A stretch of DNA of 64,000 bases from Gymnopus androsaceus JB14 (taxonomy: Eukaryota > Basidiomycota > Agaricomycetes > Agaricales > Omphalotaceae), in contig ML769391.1 in assembly GCA_009733575.1 (NCBI GenBank), positions 1-64,000 of the forward strand, given 5' to 3'. The stretch's first letter is position 1. Each line of letters opens with the position of its first letter. The translations under genes were made by a program, and so were the position numbers. Shown here piece after piece: positions 10,694 through 21,970 of this stretch. The notes beneath the pieces were generated by a model. The model saw only the letters and a list, made by a program, of their open reading frames with translations. It did not search any database and was not told the DNA's origin.

Positions 10694-12286
10694 TTAGAAC
10701 CCAAGTTCAAGGTCCATCCAAAACTCTTTTTCACTGCCCGAAAGTTCATAGTCTTCTTCTGAATCTTCGATACCCGAACTAGGTGGGTCAGAATCCTCCG
10801 ACCCCGATGAAACATCCGAAAAGTCCAAATCCTCACTGTCCCCATCGAGGTTTCTCTCGGAGCTGCTCGTACCCAGGAGAAAATGATTATTTCCTCTAAT
10901 GTCAATTCCGGGGAAACGAAATTGATAGTATTCCTGAGAGTCTGGGCATGGAGGCAGCAGATCTGTGTAGATCCAAGGTATATGGATCAGGTTACTATCA
11001 ACAGAGCGGTAGCTCGTTAGGTTGGGAAATCGGTTGAGTTGGTCTTCGATTGGAGGAGGTCCATTGTCATCCGGCTCGAAACAGGAAGACTGGATCAAAT
11101 CCAGATGATGGATCTGGGGGACCGAAAGGTCACCAATCGACGGGATAATCAGGTGCCTCAAATGCGGCAGTTCACTGAGCACTTCTTGCAGCTCAGATGC
11201 ATATCCCGAGCTACTATAGGGGAAACGATGTATCAGTACTGTGGTGATAGTTCGTTTGTGTTTCCTGAGGAATGTGAGACTAGAAAGGACGTTTGGTAAA
11301 TGCTCCGATGGGACTCCATAATTCATCCTTGCGAAGGAAGTTAAGACAGGGAACACCCAATGTGCGGTAATGGATCCCATTTGTTGAGAATCCATATGAC
11401 ACTGGAAGGACTTTAACTGAGGAAATTGTAGCGGCCGATTCGCGGTCACGGTTGAAAATTGGGTTGGGTATTGGGGGTAGATGATGAGTGACACAAGCTG
11501 ATTGGCGAAAAGAGATATGCTTCCGGTTGTAAGGAAGAAGTCGAGAGAATCATCGTGAATACAAAGACTCGTCAGAGGGCTTTTAGCAAAATTAGGAGGA
11601 ATGATGCAAGCACGATGTGATTGAATTCCGGGGGTGAGCGATGATTCTAGAATGGAGAGGCGATGGAGTTTCGGGCATAGATTTGCCAATGGACTCGAGT
11701 GCACGTTCGAACTTGTCCGCGCCATCGGTCGGTATGTAGCAGGAAAATTGAAGGGAACAAACCTTTGCAGCAAGATCTGGTTTATTCTGCAATGTCCATT
11801 GCAAGGCGTAGAGCTGACTTATCCGATATACCGCGATTTCCGCATACAGAAACCCGATACCAACCGAATACCAGTCACGGCAGACAGTAATCAGTCGCTG
11901 TATCGTTAGTAGATTGAGCGACCACGCAGAGGCGCTGAACCTATCTGGCATCATCAGGGAGCGTGGAGCTATCGCACGTTGGAATATGAGATGAGTAATT
12001 TCCCAAGGTAAACTGAGCCGTTTCTAGAAAAAATACGATGTTAAAGATGAACTCAGACGATTCGAAATGGTCTACTAACGAGCCTCTTTTGGAAGAATTC
12101 TTTCTCCCTTCGCAAGCGATCATTCTCGTGCTTCAAGTCCGCCGTGAAATTGTCAGCTTCAAACTTGTCGATTTCCATTCGTTTCTCCAAAATCTCCTTT
12201 TCCCTTCGTAATATTTCAATCTCCCGTTTCAAGCGTGCATTTTCGTGCTTCAAATCCGAGAACTTGTCCGAGCCAAGTTCCGACAT
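10694..12286 (-). pseudogene. Coiled-coil F-box/LRR-like gene, copy B, one frameshift
   Basis: Exon 1 (12,080-12,286) starts MSELGSDK and encodes a 69-residue coiled coil; exon 2 starts at 12,023 with KRLSLPWEITH. The long C-terminal part is open for over 350 codons, with LRR-like segments (LPHLRHLIIPSIGDL) and an acidic tail (SEDLDFSDVSSGSEDSD). One extra C near 11,697, compared with copy A, breaks the frame between the F-box-like part and the LRR part. Role inferred as for copy A: an F-box-type adaptor of unknown target. Confidence 0.75.
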
Positions 12287-13037
12287 TCGAAGAAAATTCG
12301 AGACTTGTTGACGAAACGAGAGCAATTGACAACGTTTCAATTTGAATCAGTGAGAAAAAGCGCTCGCTCACCGGAGCGGAACCGGCGCGGCACGCGTAGA
12401 CGCGTTATATCTTCCTCTTTCGCCATCAGGTCGAATCTTCGCCTGGGCTAGTCCTCTAACCTGAAAGTAAGTGCTAAACTTTTCAGTTCTCTTCATTCGG
12501 CTTATGAACTAATGAGACTTCTCTCAAGAGTCCGACGCTTGAAGGCCTTCAAAGGCTCTCTTGACACGACACGCCGTAGGAGTCAATTAACAGTATGACA
12601 TTGAACTTGGATCTCCCACTACGCATTCTCTTCGCACGGAATGTTTTTGAACGCTGAGAAAACCCACATGTCGCTGATTGCTCGAACGTAGGGGAGAGTG
12701 GCGCAGAAAGATCGAGATCATCGAGTCAGATTTCTGCAGAGGTCAACCTCACAAGTTGTTTACAAGCAAGACTGAGAGAAGCCCCATTGGTATTGAGAAC
12801 AGCCAATACTCCGGTAAGCATGTTCTCTACGTAAAGGAATTGAATTCATCAGCTCTTAGTTGCGGCCAGTTGAACGAACTTGTACTTGGCGCCCAGCCAA
12901 CCAACGTCTAACGAAAATACAAACGGCGAACGCAGACCATGCATGACGGCTGACGGTATACCCCTAGACTTTGAGCGCTCTAGTTATTTTTCTTTCCTAT
13001 TCCCTTCATCACCAACTGCTTGGACCCGTCGCTCATT
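12287..13037. other. Intergenic; F-box copy B upstream region
   Basis: 12,290-12,590 is the F-box upstream region and includes the empty site of the foldback element (12,376-12,392). 12,590-13,037 is the presumed promoter of the glycoprotein gene. No gene is supported. Confidence 0.6.
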
Positions 13038-14443
13038 ATGTTCACTGTCGCTCGTTTTTCTCTCTTGGTCGCCGCTATCATTTCTGGCGGTGTATCTGCT
13101 CAATCATTTGTCTCTGACCCTCTCGTGGACAAGGTCGTACCCTATACCGCTATAGTGAGTTTGTTCAACCTGCCTTGCATTCAGTACCAATATTTAATCC
13201 TTACAGCCGTACCAAGTTGATATCCACACCGATGGAAGAGGTCCTCAGGCTGGTTACAATATCTGTAACTCGACGACAGAAAACCAGGATTCAATGTGTC
13301 AGACGGGGTTTATCAACCATCTCGATGGTACAGCTTTTCGTGTTGGTCCTCTAAAACACCTTCTAATCCGCTCATTCTACCTCTAGACTTTTGTCTTTTT
13401 GCTCCTCCCACACCCGACTCAACCATCGGCGATACTGAAGGCATCGAAGTCGCCTGGTGCACGAAAAAAGGCCACGGAACTCGTCTCATCCCCGAAGGCA
13501 CTCTGAAAGGTGTTCAGCTCATTCAAAGTCCTGGATACATCGAGATCGTTGGCTTTATTGACCAGACCAAGCTGAATCTGCAGGATGGTGATTACGGAGG
13601 GGAGTTAGATTCGGGAGGTCAGGATGGTGTGAGTATATCTCGAACAACTTGATTCCGTATTTGATTCTTGAAGCTGACGTTTCTTCGTTAACAGCGTGGT
13701 AATCCCATCGGCGGTCTCATGTACTCGAACGCTTTCCCTTCCAACAACGGCGACAATACCACTTATCAACAGGGCAGACATTGGACATTGTAAGTCTCCT
13801 CATTCTCTCCTAGTAAAATCAAACCTCCTGACCCCTTCTTAGCTTCATCGGCGGCAACACATTTTGTGCCAAGATCTGTGATGATACGCAACCCAACGCT
13901 GAAGGTCTCTGTCAGCACATCTATGACCGTATCGGATGTGCCTACAACGCACCCAATAACGCACCCACCGGAGTCTTCCAGGTTTGCCAAGGTGCTGATA
14001 TGGTTCCAGTCGGTGTCTACGTCAGTAATGGTGTTACCACTACTTGGACGCAACCTGCGGAGGAAACCGTTCCGATTAGCACCATCCCTTACACTCCCAC
14101 ACCCGCTGCATCCAGCAACTGCGTGACGTATACTTCTGCGTCGCTGTATACTGACCTCGTTGCGGTTAGTAATTCAGGGAGCACTGCTACTACTACTGCT
14201 ACTGGTGTTAGTGCTACGGTTACCGGCCAAACCACCGCCACAGGTGCCCATACAACTGCCAAGTCAACTGCTGGTGCTGCTGGTGCGTCTCAGACGGCGG
14301 GATCAGGAAGTTCGAGTACTTCAACGGGAACGAAACCTTCGAATGCTGCTAGTGCCAACGTCAAGGCCAATGCGGCTGCTACAGCTGTTTCTGTCGTGTT
14401 TGGATTCGTTGGGATTTTCGTCTCTGTTTTCGTGTTTGCTTGA
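13038..14443 (+). CDS. Macrofage-activating-glycoprotein-like GPI-anchored secreted protein (391 aa)
   Basis: Five exons (13,038-13,154; 13,207-13,327; 13,387-13,628; 13,695-13,789; 13,843-14,443) sum to 392 codons with phases 0,1,2,1. A signal peptide ends near SAQS (residue about 22). The core carries family-type segments DDFCLFAPP, IGDTEG, EVAWCTKKGHGTR, GNPIGGLMYSNAFP, GNTFCAKICDD and HIYDRIGCAYNAP, as in the basidiomycete macrofage activating glycoprotein family. A Ser/Thr/Ala-rich stretch of about 90 residues and a hydrophobic C-terminus predict a GPI anchor, so it is probably a cell-wall or membrane glycoprotein. The molecular function of the family is not established. Intact and single-copy here. 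Confidence 0.85.
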
Positions 14444-14672
14444 GGTGATGATGAGTTTATGGGTTGGTTTAGATAATAGGAAATAATAGTGGATTTTTAC
14501 TCGGACTTGACACGGATTTTCTACAATACCTCAATCACATACTGCATAGCTATTTTGAAATCGTTTCTTACATGGCTTGACCTCGAGTTCGTGATGCATC
14601 CTGGTTCAGAATTGTATAGAATGCAACATTCGAAAGCGATCTAACCAAGGTACATAAATCTTCCGCGATGGT

Positions 14673-15396
14673 TCAGGGAGCGTGCCTCCAGCCAAATTCA
14701 TGCCCATTCTCCATCATAGGCTCTACGAACCCTCGGAATATCCAAGGTGGCATTTCGACACCTGTCCCGGCTCCTTCACTCTGATCCTGCGACCATCTCA
14801 TCCCATACCCTTCCTGTACGCGAATTTCGTACACCAGTATGGAATGAGGGAGCCAATGTAAATTCCGCCACGTAACAGTGTTTGTGATTTTCCAAAACAA
14901 AGTCAGAGCCTTTTCGTTGATGACAGCTACAGGCCCGGAAGGAGTTCCCCACCAACCTGAGGGAACGGGTTGCTTCTTCTTCTTCTTTCTGTTGGTATTT
15001 GGAGTCGGGTCTGTCTCATCGCCTTCAGACGGCTCCGAAACATGGGCAGAAGACGAATCATCAACTAGTGAGCGATGAGCGTGTTTAGACCATGCTTTAG
15101 CGCCAGCTGTTAATTAATCCAACTTTATTTGGAGCGGTAAAAGCGGTTAAGCATAGATCAGTGCTGGGAGGAATGGAGCCCAAGGCAGATCCGACCGTGT
15201 AGGCCAGGCCATAAGCCAAATGTATGCCTAGCGGAGTAGAGAGCAATAATTCGTCAACGTTCTCTGAGCAAGAACACATAAGAACGGTTTGAAATTTTTC
15301 GCGTTCTGAGGATGAAGAGGATTCTTCCTGCATACCAAAACAGCGTGGTGTAGCAGTTAAATTGGCTAGAATATCGGTTCTGGAAAGGGTGGTCAT
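14673..15396 (-). pseudogene. Conserved fungal hypothetical gene, left inverted copy, frameshifted
   Basis: The reading runs MTTLSRTDILANLTATPRCF ... GLAYTVGSALGSIPPSTDL, then a Ser/Asp/Lys-rich linker, then VLFWKITNTVTWRNLHW-type sequence, ILVYEIRVQEGYGMRWS and WIFRGFVEPMMENGHEFGWR. This is a conserved fungal protein of unknown function whose C-terminal EGYGMRW/FRGFVEPMMENGH block I recognise as a family signature. Near 15,110 the reading contains an extra TTAA relative to the copy at 61,008, which shifts the frame. It diverges from the vWA relic at 15,988, matching the layout of the right-hand copy. Confidence 0.65.
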
Positions 15397-15987
15397 TGCA
15401 GTCGAAGAAGTGCAACTTGTTTAGCGCCCATTGCGCGCCTGATTTCTTCTCTCTCAACCACCATCATTCCGGAATTGGCAATGGTTAACAAGTTGTTAAT
15501 CCTCATTCCCTGCTTGTCGAAAAGAGTGGCGCCCTGCGCCGTGCGCTAGCTGTTAATTTGGCTGTGAAAACGTTGGTTCTCTAGTGAAATGTAAAGCACA
15601 GTCAAAGCACAAATTCGAACACGTGTCATCTTATGCATCTAAATGTCGTTCCATGTTCTGAAAGAAAAGTTTCTGAAGACGCGTCAATTGACATCTGGTC
15701 CAGCTGGATGGCGGAATAAGTTTTTTTCAAGGTACTTGAATATACAACCTTATGATATTGATTTAGTGGTCTCAAGCTAGCATCTCACCACAGGTTCTGT
15801 CTGTATGAGCCAGACAAGCAAGCAGAACCAACGCTAGTACGTTCGTACCTGTACCAATAATCGTTTTTGCATGGCTCTCAATGACGTTGAAGGGGAACTA
15901 GAAACCCCTTATTTCGAAGTTAAACTACGTCTCATTCTTGGTTTGGTTATGAACTAGGCTAGACCATATATCTTCTTGCTATCTTCC
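15397..15987. other. Spacer between divergent relics
   Basis: Corresponds in position to the shared promoter region at 60,633-61,007 but is longer. No ORF is supported. Confidence 0.5.
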
Positions 15988-16095
15988 CTATGACCTCAAA
16001 TTCCGGCAATGCAGATGGCATGCCTCAGCAAGAAGATCGTAAGCCCTACTTACCAGTGGATACCTGATTTGCATGCTAACTATGTAGCACAAAAT
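15988..16095 (+). pseudogene. 5' relic of vWA-domain gene (left inverted copy)
   Basis: The stretch TCCGGCAATGCAGATGGCAT and the following intron-like segment match the reverse complement of the start of the vWA gene at about 60,590-60,500. Similarity ends near 16,095, just after the intron acceptor, so the gene body is missing. 16,096-16,597 holds nothing recognisable. Confidence 0.65.
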
Positions 16096-16597
16096 ACCGT
16101 AAGTCATTTCCAAGCAATACTCAATTGGCTGCGCGGCCATTTCTCCAACTTCTCTACTGAATACATATCACGATTTGCGATCTTAGCACAACGCAGTGGT
16201 CTCTTGGTATGCTCCAAGTGCGCCGCCGCAGCAAGTTACCGGTGGCCAAGCAAATTTGGCGGCTTTTGCATGCCAGGATCGGTTGAAGTCGTATGCAGTC
16301 TAAGTAAGTATGGACGCGGTTTCAATTTAATCCTGGTACTCGGATGCCCAGGAGCTTTTTGCTCTGATAAGTAGCGAGCCGTAGTAGGATCAACTCCTAG
16401 TGCAATACATAGTACCCATGATTAACCAACAAACCACGATTGCGAATATTGAAAAATCAAGGGTATATCGAATACTACGTACATCCTACGCCAAAAGAGA
16501 ACAACATAGAAATTTTGGGTAATTTAATTACGGTGCAAGCAAATTGAAACAAGAACATTGAAGGTTCATGTACGAGAACACGGCACGACAGAGTGAA

Positions 16598-18405
16598 TTA
16601 CATACTCTCGTCCACGACGAATGTGACTCCCAGAGGTACAAGTCGATGCTGAAGCGCATCATGATTTACACAACCGAAACCTTTTCCCAAAACGATGGTG
16701 CGCAATTCAGGACGTTGAGTATTCGGCGCTTCAAGTAAGCGACAAGTCGTCTCGGACTCGGGCACGTCCGCTGGCTCAGTCGCATCCGTGGCAATTCTGA
16801 GTCGGGATTGAATCATGGAAGGGATTTCACGAAGGAGATGACAATGCGAGAGTGAGTCCCAATAATCCGAGTAGTCATGGCAGTGGGATTTGGTAGCAGT
16901 GCGACTGTCATTGTGAATATGAAGAGTATGAAGATTCGGCGCAACTGAAGAGGTTGTGAAGGAGGAATCGACGTCATTGGGAATGAATCTGGCGGCGCCC
17001 AAACTGTGGAATAATCCATCGTAGACACAATATCCAAAATTATACCCGGGTATGGGCACTTCCAAGCCCAGTCTCGCAGTGTAAGTTAAATGCGAGACGG
17101 AAGGGTGCGATGCAAGAAACGTGATAGCGTCATCCGAAGGGACGTCTTTGAAAGCGAGATTCTGCAATACAGAATTCGACTGGCAAAGCATTTCCGAGAG
17201 CTCGCGGAGGATTTGATGAGGTGGGAGCCAGCCCTCTTTGCATGTTATCGTCAAAGTTCTCAAATGAGGCAAGCGAAGACGCGTCCAGGCACCTGGCCAA
17301 AGCCATCCCAACGACACGGAAAGGGTGGTGATCTTCGAATGGTAAGGATTCAGTGCAGTATCGACTTCCACAGAAGCCCCGGTTTCGAATGCATTGATCA
17401 ATACATAGACGCCGGACCTACCACAAATGCTGAACTCCTCTAGCAAAGGCATGCGACAAATGAAGTCCACGAGAAAGTCAGTGCCAAAAGGAGCACCAAC
17501 TTCAAATGTCCTCAATTGTTCCGTAAAACTGTAGTGAGAGAACGTGCTCCACGAAAGCCTTGAAGACACTTTAAAAGTCTGCAGCTTTGAGCATCCGAAT
17601 GAGAGGAGCTTAGCAGGTAGTTGCGTTCGACCTGCATCTAAGAACTTTAGATTGGGAAGGTATTCTGAAGAAGTCTCCTGTGTCGATCCAGTTTGTAGAA
17701 TGGAGCACATTTTCCGCTCTATAAACGGGAGGCAGTCGGGGCCTACGATCCGCAGATATGCGCGATGCCATCTGAATGAATGATCCAGTAGGGTATCAAG
17801 TACATGGAAGCTTGGGGAATCGGCCACGGCCATACCAGATACAACGAAAGTTAATGGTGCATTGGCCGAGAGGGATATGTGACGAAGGAAAAGGTTGATT
17901 TTCTTCGGCCAAATTTGGAGTACGGATGTATCGACGAATATAGAAGACCACCATGCAGGACGAGTGGTGACAGTGCTCTCCACAGCGTGCAAACCCAGGA
18001 AAGCCTCAACGTAGGACATGTCGGGGAAGAGAAGTTGATTTTAAGATGAAAGGTAACATTATCGTATTGGGGATTTCCATCCGTAGAAAGAACTAGTTCA
18101 AAGATTTCGCAAAGAACATCTGCTGGAATTTTTCTGACAGCAGAAGTCAGAGCTTGAGCGTTGGCCATGTAGGAGATTAGAAGGTTTCGTGCCATCCGTA
18201 GGTCGGTGGTGTATGCAAAGTCCTCTGCCGTATCGTTCGCGATCTCTTCATCATATTTCGCCAAAGTAGATTTAGAGTCTTCGAGAAAGGCATTAATCTG
18301 TGCGAGTTCTAGGCTAGAACGCGGAAAGTAGCCGTTTCGAAGCCAGTTCAATGCAATCTCGTTGAAGGAATTATCCTCCTGAAGAAATGATCGATTGGAC
18401 ATCAT
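16598..18405 (-). pseudogene. F-box protein with LRR-like tail, one frameshift
   Basis: The N-terminal 145 residues (from MMSNRSFLQEDNSF) contain a helical region and a classic agaric F-box, IPADVLCEIFELVL followed by LRLSWVCTLWRAL. The remaining roughly 450 residues continue in another frame from WWSSIFVDTSVLQIWP, the usual post-F-box block, through weak LRR-like repeats to FVVDESM. The frame changes near 17,970 with no intron consensus, so one base is missing or extra. It is not closely similar to copies A and B. Probable role is a substrate adaptor for an SCF ubiquitin ligase (family knowledge); the target is unknown. A single assembly indel would make it an intact gene of about 590 aa. 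Confidence 0.7.
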
Positions 18406-18869
18406 ACCAGGAGGACGAGCAGCGATGAGGGCTGGCCGCTGGTCGCGTCAGGACCTTGGAATAATTCATGAGCTTCAGGCTCGAACCACAGTAGAAAAAC
18501 AAAAGAAAAACGAAAGCTTACTCTGAGCCCTGTAGCAGTAAGAGAGCACGGAACGCGACAAAAATCGCGTCCGATCTTATAGCTCAAGCTAAAAGTTTTT
18601 GGAAGTTGCTGGAAATAACTAGAACCAAAGGTGTCGGCAAGAAAGGTGTCGGCAAGAATTCTTGCCGTTCGAACTTGCCGCGCGCTTTGCTCTTCGCCTG
18701 CAATCGTTCTTTGTAGATAATACTCTTGTCATTCCATGACATTGTCTGCCCCGTTCAAAAGCTCCCATTAAACTTTAATCGCTTTCAATCGCAAGCTTAG
18801 CCCCAGGAAAATATAACCGAACGGAAGAGCAAGATAGGCTTCGGGAGCAGTAACGGAATCCCTTCCCTC
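18406..18869. other. Intergenic
   Basis: Presumed promoter of the F-box gene at 16,598-18,405. A short direct repeat, AAGGTGTCGGCAAGAA, occurs twice at about 18,629-18,658. No gene seen. Confidence 0.5.
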
Positions 18870-19168
18870 CCACACTACGAGATATCTGAATTATCGTTCT
18901 ACGATGGCAAGCAGGAACATATCATGGGGGTGGCGATGAATATGCTTCAGGTATGCACGCTGCAGGCTTTTTCCATGTTCATAACTCTGGTCGTCAAAGG
19001 TCTATCCATATCATTGCATCAGGTCCTTTGGATATTTGGTGTACAGAAGAATTGAAGTGCCTTACAGCCTCAATCCTCATCCTATGCAGTTTTCGTATCC
19101 TCCATTCCAAGGCTGGCTACAAACGTCTTTTGGAACTGGGTGCTACACGACAAAATGCTCTGTTGTAG
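18870..19168 (+). pseudogene. Methyltransferase relic MT4 (exon 1 and exon 3 pieces)
   Basis: 18,890-18,952 reads ISELSFYDGKQEHIMGVA...MLQ, followed by a GTATGC donor, matching the end of MT exon 1. 19,100-19,165 reads FRILHSKAGYKRLLELGAT, RQNALL and then a stop, matching MT exon 3. Exon 2 and the catalytic remainder are absent. It is on the opposite strand to MT1-MT3. 19,170-19,638 contains scraps such as EDTDGFVHLHYSPAELDEL in broken frames that I cannot assign. Confidence 0.7.
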
Positions 19169-19638
19169 GTCCATGTTAAACGTTTCTGCGCGCGCCCTGG
19201 GGTCATTGGTGTTGCTTAAACCCGACGTCGAAAGGTCCCTAGGCGAGCTGAATGCTATCGACTTATCTCTATCGGCCCATCGTCTTTCCGAGGTATGTCA
19301 TATTCCAGGTCTCCCCCACGACCTGCTCTCGAGTCCGGGTTTCTTCCGCCGCTTTATCTATCCGTGGAGTTGGCCACTCGGTGTCTTTGTTCTTTGCCTC
19401 TTTGATGAGAGGTATGGTCTATCATCGAGGATACTGATGGCTTCGTCCACCTCCACTATTCTCCTGCGGAGCTGGATGAGCTCTTGGCCTCCATTAATTC
19501 CTGATGGCCATGTTGAGCTGTTCAAAGAGGACTTCAAGATTCCGCTCGTGTTTATTCAGGTCAGTCTGTTTATCAATGCTTTATCTCGGTGATATTCTGA
19601 TTCTTTTTTGTATAACATGCTGTGTCCACCTATCCAAG

Positions 19639-20993
19639 ATGGATCCTTACGCATATGCGATTTCAAATCATTTCGCCGTTCAGAGCCAGCTTCGAATAGA
19701 TATGACACAAAAGGATTTATGCACTTTGATTATCCGTTCCGTCTTTACGAAAGATGAATTGGTTTGGCTAATGTTAAATAAAGCCTTGCATTTAGAAAAT
19801 TATCTGGAAAAACAGGAAACCTTTCCACCTTGTACTTTCAGGCACTTCTTCAGCATCGTGGACATGCAGAGCGAAATCCGAGAAGCAATCGAACGCAATG
19901 GCACTTTTTTCTCTCCTGCTGTAGTGGAGGTAAGTATAGCAGCATTCTTCAACGTCACCTTGGCTGAGTTTACCATAGACTTTCCGTACGCTATACAAAG
20001 AGGTCCACCAGAACCCAACGCTTTCGACGACGACACAGTCTCACGCAACTGTGGCCGAGAACATCTCATATGGTCCTGATGAGCGTAACATTTTGGACGT
20101 ATATGTACCATTGAAGCCTTCTACCTGTTCACGAAGTGTAATGGTGTTCGTACACGGAGGAGGTCTTGTTGCGGGAGATAAGGTTGTGCTCAAAGGGCTG
20201 TTTTACGCTAACATTGGTGAGTATCCTTACCGCGGTACTGCGTTGAATCACCTTTGAACGCATCACAGGAAACTACTTTGCCTCCCATAATATGATTGCA
20301 GTAATCATCAACTACCGCCTCGTACCCAACGTCACCTATCTGGGCGCAGCTGAAGATATCCAATTCGTCCGAGAATGGCTCTACACCAACATCTCCAAAC
20401 CCGAGTACGGGAATGGTGATCCTCACAAGGTTGTCTTTGTGGGACATAGCGGAGGAGGGCTGCACATTGCAAATAACCTCTATGCCTTGAAGTCTAATAA
20501 CTCACTTTCCCCTCCGCTTGCTGGGGTCGTTTACCTTTCCACTCCATTCTCGTTCGACTTTGAGTTGAAGGTGGAGCAGAGGCTCAAGGTTTTGAGTGCA
20601 TACTATGACACCGAAAGTGTCGACAAGATACTTGCTCTCGCACCGCTTGGGTTGATTGAAGGGATGCCATCGGATTCACCAGTGCTGGATCCGAAGAAAC
20701 TGCCGTCCTTGATCGCCCTCATGCAGTATGACATGTACGTCGTTTCAGCCATTATAAGTACATGAAGCAGGTTCTGAAATGAACATTCTTCTTTTAGGCC
20801 AGATATTCCAGACATGGCCTTCCAATTCATAAACAAATACTGGAAGAAAACGGCGCAAAAGATGTTACCAGAAATTGTAGTTGTCCCGGGACACAATCAC
20901 GCTTCGAATGTGTTGTCGATTGGGACGCAGGATGATGTCCAAGGGAGGATGTTGAGAGAGTTCATTAGCAGAGTTTGCCCCGAGTCGAAGTAG
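19639..20993 (+). CDS. Alpha/beta-hydrolase (BD-FAE/HSL-like esterase), 396 aa
   Basis: Four exons (19,639-19,929; 19,979-20,216; 20,269-20,734; 20,798-20,993) sum to 397 codons. After a roughly 100-residue helical N-terminus come ENISYGPDERNILDVYVP, the oxyanion motif FVHGGG, INYRLVPN, and the nucleophile elbow GHSGGG. A late PGHNHAS supplies the catalytic His; the acid is probably in the MQYDMPDIPD region. This is the fold of carboxylesterases, kynurenine formamidase and BD-FAE-type enzymes; the substrate is not predictable. No clear signal peptide, so probably intracellular. It lies between MT and F-box relics but is itself intact. Confidence 0.85.
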
Positions 20994-21339
20994 TTGATGA
21001 GAGCTGGAAGCCGGCCATATAGAACGTCACGCGTATTGATCTCTTTACTGTCAGTGTCAGTGTCACGTCTACTCAACTTGATTATATTCAGTTATATTCT
21101 GCTCTATTCTGCTATCTACGGAGTACTAGGCACCGAAAAAACTCGTTCCATTTCACTATCCTAATCGTTCCCTGCGAAACGAAAGTTGGAATGAATAAAC
21201 ATGGAATCGAAGCAGGAGGAAGAGATTGGCTAATTGTGCGTTGGAGAAGATGAAATTTTCGACACAACAACCGTCGAATTCTGTCGAATTGGATACTTGC
21301 AGCGCGAATGAAACTCTGCAAAGAGAGAAGGAACTTACA
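20994..21339. other. Intergenic
   Basis: 3' flank of the hydrolase gene; no gene seen. Confidence 0.5.
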
Positions 21340-21970
21340 AGAAGAGTTTCAAATCAACAGGCAAAGCTTGGATCCCGAACTTCCGTCGGTTAGTGGTCTT
21401 CGAACATTCGAGCATTTGTGATAATATAGTATGTTCCTCAGATACTGTAACCTTGTCTTGGGAGCTGCTCATCTCTTATTCCAGTACGCGGTTTCTACAA
21501 GCTCCCTTATGAGGCCAAGGAGGCTGCATGGTCACTCAACCTACTACTTACGATATACAGACTGAGCATCTGCCGCAGCTGGCATAGAAGTTTTCACGGC
21601 CATCGCAGTATATTGGAGTTGTTGGTCGATCTATGTTCAAAACTCACTCGCATCTTGATTGAAGAGTCGTCGTTCACAGCAAATTATCCGTATCCATCTC
21701 GTATCCCATCGGCTTTTGCCAGACCTCCCACACCTCTGCATTTATGATGACGCTCTCAGCTCGGACGCAGACATCTTTTGCAGGAGAACTTATGTCGCTC
21801 ATTCTCTACCCAGGATCTCACTTAATCATATCTAACAATCACGAACACGGCTTGACGGTTCTATGGTTCTCTCATTTGAAGGTTTTCCAGTGTCATCTGC
21901 CCGCTACTCAGATGGTCTACATTACTTCTTATTGGGCGTTTGCCGTGTTATACTCCTTTCTGTGATGAAT
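21340..21970 (+). pseudogene. Relic of the coiled-coil F-box/LRR-like family
   Basis: Broken frames on the plus strand read AAWSLNLLLTIYRLSICRSW, LVDLCSKLTRILIEESSFT, SLILYPGSHLIISNN and SHLKVFQCHLPATQMVYITS. In order, these match copies A and B (ASAWSLNLLTIQRLITVCHDW; LANLCPKLHRLSILESS; SLIIYPQYPTQFST; PQLKSFQCHMDSQQM). Several stops and gaps make it a degraded relic. Together with MT4 it indicates an older, inverted MT plus F-box cassette. Confidence 0.65.

Noticed and set aside
16009..16374. 121-codon ORF beginning MQMACLSKK
   Set aside because: The start is an off-frame reading of the vWA 5' relic across its intron; the rest has no similarity.
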